Source: Misgurnus anguillicaudatus
Lineage: Eukaryota > Chordata > Actinopteri > Cypriniformes > Cobitidae
Assembly (NCBI RefSeq): GCF_027580225.2
Contig: NC_073342.2
Coordinates: 14,620,001-14,684,000 of the forward strand
DNA length: 64,000 bases
Reading direction: 5' to 3'
The position numbers and the translations under genes were made by a program. This document shows, piece by piece, positions 57,112 through 64,000 of the stretch; the stretch's first letter is position 1, and each line of letters starts with the position of its first letter. The notes below the pieces were generated by a model. The model ran no database searches, was not told where the DNA came from, and saw only the letters and a program-made list of their open reading frames with translations.

Positions 57112-57452
57112 GCCTGCCTGCCCACCTGTCTGTCTGTCTGTCCGCCAGTCTGTCTTTATCTTTACAGCTTGCCTGTACATATTATGTCTGTCTGTTTTTA
57201 CCTCTATCTTTACATCTTGTCTGTCCATCTGTCTGTCTGCCTGCCTGCCTGTCTGTCTGTCTGTCTGTTTCCTGTCTGTCTGTCTGTCTAACTTTCTGTC
57301 TGTCTGTCTGTCTGTCTGTACATTTATCTGTAAATCTTGTTTGTCTGTCTGTCTACCTATATGTGTGTGTATACATCTTGTCTGTCTGTCTGTCTGTCTG
57401 TATATCTATCTTTACATATTGCCTCTCCTTCTGTCTGTATACGTATCCATAC

Positions 57453-57505
<53 letters not shown>

Positions 57506-57801
57506 GCCTGCCCACCTGTCTGTCTGTCTGTCTGTCTGCAGTCTGTCTTTATCTTTACAGCTTGCCTGTACATATTATGTCTGTCTGTTTTTACCTCTAT
57601 CTTTACATCTTGTCTGTCCGTCTGTCTGTCTGCCTGCCCGTCTGTCTGCCTGCATGCCTGTCTATCTGTCTGTCTGTCTGTCTGTTTGCCTGTCTGTCTG
57701 TCTACCTATATGTGTGTGTATACATCTTGTCTGTCTGTCTGTCTGTCTGTATATCTATCTTTACATATTGCCTCTCCTTCTGCCTGTATACGTATCCATA
57801 C

Positions 57802-57835
<34 letters not shown>

Positions 57836-58116
57836 CCTGCCCACCTGTCTGTCTGTCTGTCTGTCCACCAGTCTGTCTTTATCTTTACAGCTTGCCTGTA
57901 CATATTATGTCTGTCTGTTTTTACCTCTATCTTTACATCTTGTCTGTCCGTTTGTCTGCCTGCCCGTCTGTCTGCCTGCATGCCTGTCTATCTATCTGTC
58001 TGTTTGCCTGTCTGTCTGTCTGTCTGTCTGTCTGCCTAACTGTCTGTCTGTCTGTGCATTTATCTGTGCATGTATCTGTTGTTTGTCTTTCTGTCCACCT
58101 GTATGTGTGTGTATAC

Positions 58117-58149
<33 letters not shown>

Positions 58150-58317
58150 TTCTGTCTTTGCATATATATTTACAGTTTGCCTGTACATATCATGTCTGTC
58201 TGTCTGTCTGTCTGTCTGCCCACCTGTCTGTCTGTCTGTCTGTCCGCCAGTCTGTCTTTACATATATCTTTACAGCTTGTCTGTACATATTATGTCTGTC
58301 TATACCTCTATCTTTAC

Positions 58318-58350
<33 letters not shown>

Positions 58351-58748
58351 TTCTGTTTGCCTGTCTTTACATATATCTGTACATATTATGTCTGTCTGTC
58401 TGTCAGCATGCCTGTCTGTCTAACTGTCTGTCTGTTTTTACATATATCTTTACAGCTTGCCTGTGCATATTATGTCTGTCTGTCTATCTGTCTGTACCTC
58501 TACCTGTACATCTTGTCTGTATGCCTGTACATCTACCTGTACATATTGCCTCTCATTCTGTCTATCTGTATACGTATCTATACATCTTGTCTGTCTGCCT
58601 ACCTGTCTGTTTACCTCCCTGCCTGTCTGTCTGCCTGTCTTTACATATATCTTTACAGCTTGCCTGTTTGTATGTACATCTACCCCGCTGTATGTATGTA
58701 CATCTACCTGTACATCTTGTTTGTCTGTCTGCCTGTCTGTCTTTACAT
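56787..58748. repeat. 2-kb CTGT-type array with higher-order repeat units
   Basis: (CTGT)n blocks alternate with recurring spacers such as TTTATCTTTACAGCTTGCCT and GTACATATTATGTCTGTC, at about 57152, 57545, 57875 and 58256 (spacing roughly 330-390 bp), and GTGTGTATACATCTTG. The array has no stops in several plus-strand frames, giving an open frame of 688 codons with no protein meaning. Confidence 0.95.
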
Positions 58749-58751
58749 ATA

Positions 58752-59130
58752 AATGGCTTCATCGTACGCACGTGCGGTGATGCTTTACTTCTGGTCTTTG
58801 TTTGTTTAATGGTCTGACTAATTGTTAAAATGAGCTTTTGAACAAATACCTCGTCGAAAATAACAAATGTTTTGGTTTCCTTAAGACGACGTGGAGATGG
58901 CGATCATGCATCACTGCTATGTGAAGGGAGGTTTTGCAGCTGATCTGTAGTATAGTATCTGTTGTATACATTATATAGTACACATTTTACACAGTAACAT
59001 TAGCTCAGTTTATTTTTTGATACGCTTTAGCTATGATTAAGGTAATCTACTTGTTATTTATTTTGCTTGTTATCAGAAATAAACAACTTTAAAAGGACTC
59101 TTTTGTTATTGATTCTTTGCGATAGATCCA
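58752..59130. mobile_element. TATAGACGG-family MITE, partial
   Basis: Starts AATGGCTTCATCGTACGCAC, contains ACCTCGTCGAAAATAACAAA and CTTTTGTTATTGATTCTTTG, and directly abuts the CTGT array. A 130-bp stretch (58890-59040) is absent from the other copies. Confidence 0.75.
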
Positions 59131-61515
59131 TCCAGATATACATCTATATATCTAGTATGTCTTTCTCATTGTCTGTCTCTTTATCTTTCCATCTATATCT
59201 GTCTCTTTATTTGTCTGTTTATTTATCTGCACATCTATACATCTGTCTGTCTATGCATACATATGTCTTTCCATCTGTTTCAGGATTCTATCTGTCTGAC
59301 TTTCATCACGTCTGTCATAGTTCCCTAGGGAATGACATATGGAAGTGCCGTATAGTCTTTATTCCATGAATTGCTTACCATAAAGTGTAATATAAAAACC
59401 TTACACAGGCCTGATGTGAGGGCACAGGCTGTACACACCGTTGTTCTTCCAGCACCTCTAGGCCTTATCACTTGATCAGACTTGATGTATTTAGTTACGC
59501 AGGGTCATTTGTTTCATTATAATAAATATGTGAAATAATGAATGTCTAGCCCTCTATTCCAAGTACACAAACACACAGAAGCTTTGGAAGTTGGAAACTG
59601 AAACGTTTTCTTTCACTGTCCTTGAACAGACTATTGGCTCAGAGGAACCTGCAACTTGTGATTTTATTTCTTCTGTACTTGGCAATGAACAGGGCCAAAT
59701 CTGCTCTGAATATTATAGCAATGCAGGACTCAAAAACATGAGAAATTATAGTGACTTAACAGAAAAAATTGCCAGTTAGTTTAGATGATGTACTGAGATA
59801 CTAGTTTAGCTATACATGCATTAGCATTTGGAAGACGATTTTATTAAAAGTGCATTATAAGGTCAATTTTATATCAGTATGCATGTTCTCTAGGTTCAGG
59901 CCCATGACCCATAAACAAATAAATATTAAACCTGAAGAGCCTCATATGTGCTAAAACATACAATAAGTGTAGAAAGAGTGTCTGCCCCTGATCAAAGTTT
60001 CTCATTAGCACAAAATGAAAGCGATCAGGAACACCTCCTGTGTTTCTGCACCAGCCTATTGCATAATAGATTTTAAACTTGCTATGATGAATACGGTCAT
60101 GCAGTATTTATATGGTGCAATGCGAGTGAAATTCTGACCGACTTAATACTCATGTTTCCAGTAATGCTCATACGCTCTCCCCACCCTGTGGTCCAAACAC
60201 CCCTCCACCATCATGACTGGTTGGTTTGACCTGCCGCTAGGCCGTCATTATAAAGAGTGAATGTCTCGCATAGGAAAAGAGAAAGCTCTATAATCCCACG
60301 CCATATAATTCTGCCTGCGAGAGGATTAGCGGAAACATGGGCTCGGTCCATGACCAGATTTAAATCCCACGCCCTCTCACCTCATCATCAGCTATCATCA
60401 TCATCATAACCACTGCCTTTGTGTCCTTTACACCACAACATTGAAAAGTAGTTCACCTGAACATGAAGGTTTTGCATAGCATTAGCTTTCATTTTAAGGT
60501 GAATGTTAAATATTAAAGTGCCATGTTTAATTGTGCATTATACATTTACTTTATGAAACATATATGTGTACAGATATGTGCTCGGCAAAGTTTGTAGCTT
60601 ACAATCCCATAAGCTAGTTTGATGAACACCCGATTTCTTTTCAAGACCCAAAGTGAAACTTTCCCCGTTTACTCTTTCAGATTTACTGCTTGGTGTAAAC
60701 GTTTAATTTTCAAGACAGTCATTCATTGTAAAAAAGCCTCTTGTTGGCCAAACAGGCCTTGCATTGTGCTGAATCATGGTGGTTATAATTTTTTATAGTG
60801 CTTAAGTAACCTCTTGGCTCAGAAACAACTTTCATGTCGAACACTAAAGAATAATGAACCAGGGATCGGCCGAATGCAGTATATCCTTCACTTGCATTCG
60901 ACTCGAAGTTGTTTTTTTGGAAAGGTCCAACCCTTTCTGTGACTCTGCTGAGTCAATAAAATGCAAAACCTCAGATGCTGATTTCAATTTCCATCAGCAC
61001 TTCCTTAAAAAACAGTGGCTGGCGGTTCTTGACTCGTGATTGGCGGCTACTGGCGTTACTCCAACCATACTCCCTTTGTGTGGACTGTAGGGATACGTAG
61101 TTGGGATTGGGTGGCTCGAGTATGGAAAGAGCTCTGCTATTAGCAAACCCTCATCAACAGACTTGTGGACGGGCCATGCGCATAAATCAGATAAGGCCAC
61201 CCGTCAGCATGCTCTGGAACAGATTATCATTAAATCCTTTAACATTGAGAGAGTCAGTGAGAGCCCACCCGGCCCCCTAGATATAAATCACAGTGTGAAT
61301 AGCAGTAAACTCTTTGCCGAAGCTCTCATCTCCTCTGAAGGATCCGCCAATAAATCCACCAATAAAAACTGCTGATATACTGCACGTTTAGGAGCGTGTT
61401 GGTAAGTTTCACAGCAATCTGGAACATTCAGTTACTTGTTGCGTTCATTGCTACTGTTAATAAAACAAGATGGTGGTCACTACTTTTTGATGAACCAATG
61501 TGTGGTTTTCATATA
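59131..61515. other. mixed simple-repeat and unique DNA
   Basis: 59140-59310 is a degenerate CTAT/CTGT tract. 59811-59920 is a decayed minus-strand SINE (GCATTTGGAAGACGATTTTA). 60150-60420 and 61020-61380 are repeat-poor and possibly regulatory. No exon was supported. Confidence 0.45.
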
Positions 61516-62060
61516 CACTCCAAAAAATAAAGGTGCTACAGAAGGTTCTTCACAGCAATATAAAAGATCCATTTTGGGCTCCCTAAAGAACCATTTTGTC
61601 AAAGATTCATAAAAGAACCATTTCTTTCTTAAATTTTAAAGGTCAAAAGAGACGTTTTCCACTATAAGAACCCCTTATATTATTATATAACCTTATATTA
61701 GAGAACTTGTGCAGTGGGTAACTTTCAGGAGGATCTCTTGACAGATATGCAATATAATATACATAAATATATTATAAGTCGTGTATAAAGACCTAACATA
61801 ATTAACTGTATTGTTTTATTACCTCAAAATGAGACAATTTTATCTAGATACATAGCGGGTCCCCCTGTAAGTCGCCATGTTTCTAATGCTGTGTTTACAC
61901 CAACCGCGTTTCAGGCGTCAAAATCACGTCTACCGCACTTAGTTTGCTGCTTGAACAGTTTCAATGCATTCGCGCGTGTAGAGCGAAGTAGACGCACGGG
62001 AAAAGCAAGCATTTGACGCGCGTCATAGGCAAAATCCGCTTCTTGTAGGATGGGCAAGTG
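61516..62060. mobile_element. three adjoining MITE fragments
   Basis: 61516-61704: GGTGCTACAGAAGGTTCTTC family, with AAAGAACCATTT repeats. 61705-61870: GTGCAG-family fragment (GGAGGATCTCTTGACAGATA). 61888-62060: GTGTTTACACCAACCGCGTT fragment related to 32872-33330. Confidence 0.65.
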
Positions 62061-64000
62061 CTATGCGGTTGTCTGTTTGCAGGATGGCTGATGTTGATGC
62101 ATTTATCAAGAGAGTTACCGGTTTCTATTTGGTAACCTTACTATAGGGGGAAAATAAACGGCGTGGGTCAATAAACGTCACGTGACTCAAAAGTGAAATG
62201 TGTATTTACAACTTACCAGGTCACCCAATGTCCTTACTGACACTCTTCCAAGCAAGGTCCTTTTTATTCCTGTCTCCTCGATAGAAATAAGAACTTGTGT
62301 CGTATAGCTCCGGGTGACTGCTTACGGACAATATCAAGCGGTGACTCCGCGGCCACAGCTGCAAGCAGGCTCCTGATTGGTTAACGTGGCGCGAAAATCC
62401 GCCAAAGTTAAAAATTTTCATATTAATAAGTTCCGTATAGATTTGGTCATCCAGACATTGGAATACTATAAATTCGGACATGCTACTCACCTCGCTACTG
62501 CTTTTCGCCTACTATATAGTATGACTTTCCGTGTCCGCCATGCGCGCGCACGCATCTGCACACCTTGGCTAAGTTCGCTGCATACTCTCTATTTCTATCT
62601 TTCTCTTTCTCTCTCCATGAGTTCAGTATGAAAGCACAGATATCCTAACTTAAACTGTTGCAAAGGGTGAGTCATGAAGTTAGCGCAGATATCTTAACCT
62701 AAACTGCTGCAAAGGGCAAGTCATGAAGTCAAAGTAGAGTTGCACAAAAAGGACTGCACGCTGTCTCGTAAGCAATCCATAATGAAACTATTGCGTGTAT
62801 TTAAAACCAATGTTAGCGTTAATTTTGGTACTTTTTTGAGAAAGATGTTTAGTTTCCCTATATCTGTTTTAATTTATCTTTATATGTTTTCAATTTCATC
62901 AAGCTGTTCCCCTTTAAATGCAGAATTGATACATAAATAGTACCTGGCAACCCGCAGAGATGCCAGGTGCACCTGGCCTGCATGTGGGGGTGGATTATCT
63001 TTTCAAATAACTGAATAGAAGTAGGACTGCTGAATAAACAAACCACAGACACTGTGTGTCGTCCGGCTGTACTCTCTTGAAGCAAGTAGCAGATATTAAC
63101 ATTGTTCTGCATTTCTGCAAAATTCACTGTGCATTTATCTACATTTACGTCATCTGAGTAACAGTAGCTCAACTTGCAGACTGCATTAGCAGCATAAATA
63201 CACAAACTGATAAAATGTATACCTTGAAGGCATTGTAGGTCGATTTGGATAAAAGCATCTGCCAAATGTATAAATGTAAATCTGATCATATTTGTAATAC
63301 AATAATCGTCAGACTTGATTTTGCTTTTGCCTCTTGCTGAGCTACACTAATGCTTCTCTCCCCTCAGCCCCACCTTCTTTATTTCTCATACATCAATATT
63401 AACCTTTTTTACAATGCAGTCATTATGTTGGAATCTGCAAACATTATTTGCATGTTCTCATGTGCTGCACTGAGAAAACAATACATAAAATGAAACAAAA
63501 AAGAAAGTCGTGCCACGGACATGAAAAACTATTTATAGAAATTCGTGCAAGTGACATGAAAAAGACATTTGTGCTTAAGGCACGAAAAAAAGCAGAATTT
63601 CGTGCCATTGACACGAATAAATTAATCACATTTTTTTGTGACTATAACACGACTTTCTGTGTGATCAGTCTGGACCAAAAACACTTTTTGCACCAGGTTG
63701 TAAACACATTTATTTATGCTGTAAAGATGTGAATTTTAACATGGGGGTCTATGGGATTGACTTTCTTTTGGAGCCACTCAATGAATTGCTGTTTAAGTCA
63801 CTTCCGTGTTGGCTCACGATAGAGATCGGAAGGTTGCCCCTTGGTTTTACTATAATATGCTTTCATCCCAGTGATGTTGGGTTTAGGGGCGGGGTTAGGG
63901 GGGTAGCTTCATTCTTGCTTTTTCCTATTAATACAGTACATTACATTTCTTTACGATTCACATGTGTTTTCTACATTTCTATTAGCTTGTTGTCTCGACT
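62061..64000. other. mixed repeats and unassigned DNA
   Basis: 62400-62530 resembles the inner MITE at 35436. 62640-62730 holds a 50-bp imperfect tandem duplication (AAACTGTTGCAAAGGGTGAG; AAACTGCTGCAAAGGGCAAG). 63190-63290 is a SINE tail (CGATTTGGATAAAAGCATCT). 63448-63690 is a degraded CACG palindrome. The rest is unassigned. Confidence 0.45.

Noticed and set aside
56751..58817. Open frame of 688 codons on the plus strand, and other long frames in the same region
   Set aside because: It is a CTGT/CTTT tetranucleotide array: the repeat contains no stop codons and yields a monotonous Leu-Ser-Val-Cys protein in all three frames.

Overview
This window is vertebrate nuclear DNA, almost certainly from a cypriniform (carp, minnow or loach-like) ray-finned fish. 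The evidence is a multi-exon gene with canonical GT-AG introns, very long tetranucleotide microsatellites, and a dense population of short non-autonomous DNA transposons. Several of these families are typical of cyprinid genomes, for example the family beginning GTTCACCCAAAAATGAAAAT, and tRNA-derived SINEs. No bacterial, viral or CRISPR features were seen.

The one gene I can reconstruct is a synaptic vesicle glycoprotein 2 gene (SV2 family, closest to SV2B) on the minus strand. Twelve coding exons run from the ATG at 30137 down to the TGA at 8939. Every exon has an AG acceptor and GT donor, all phases are compatible, and the join is 2061 nt (686 codons plus stop). This matches the roughly 683 residues of mammalian SV2B. 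The protein has the acidic SV2 N-terminus, MFS motifs, a large luminal loop with pentapeptide-like repeats and three N-glycosylation sequons, and a C-terminal PETR motif. Exons 6-11 are packed into 1.3 kb, while introns 1, 2, 4, 5 and 11 are large and full of transposons.

Layout: 1-1478 is a composite CTTT/CTGT/CTAT microsatellite. 1479-8938 is downstream of sv2b, with MITEs, foldback elements and the likely 3' UTR. 8939-30137 is the sv2b coding region and introns. 30138-30370 is probable 5' UTR. 30400-56470 is upstream DNA: nested MITEs and hAT-like elements, with repeat-poor islands (about 37.9, 44.2, 48.6 and 55.2 kb) that look like candidate conserved non-coding DNA. 56760-58750 is a second 2-kb CTGT-type array. 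58750-64000 is mixed repeat and unique sequence.

No second protein-coding gene could be supported. The most informative non-gene observations are dated nested transposon insertions with exact target-site duplications, and long palindromic foldback elements. In the gene, the aspartate in the conserved WNALDV motif of SV2 transmembrane segment 10 is replaced by glutamine. I found nothing that supports a novel biological system.
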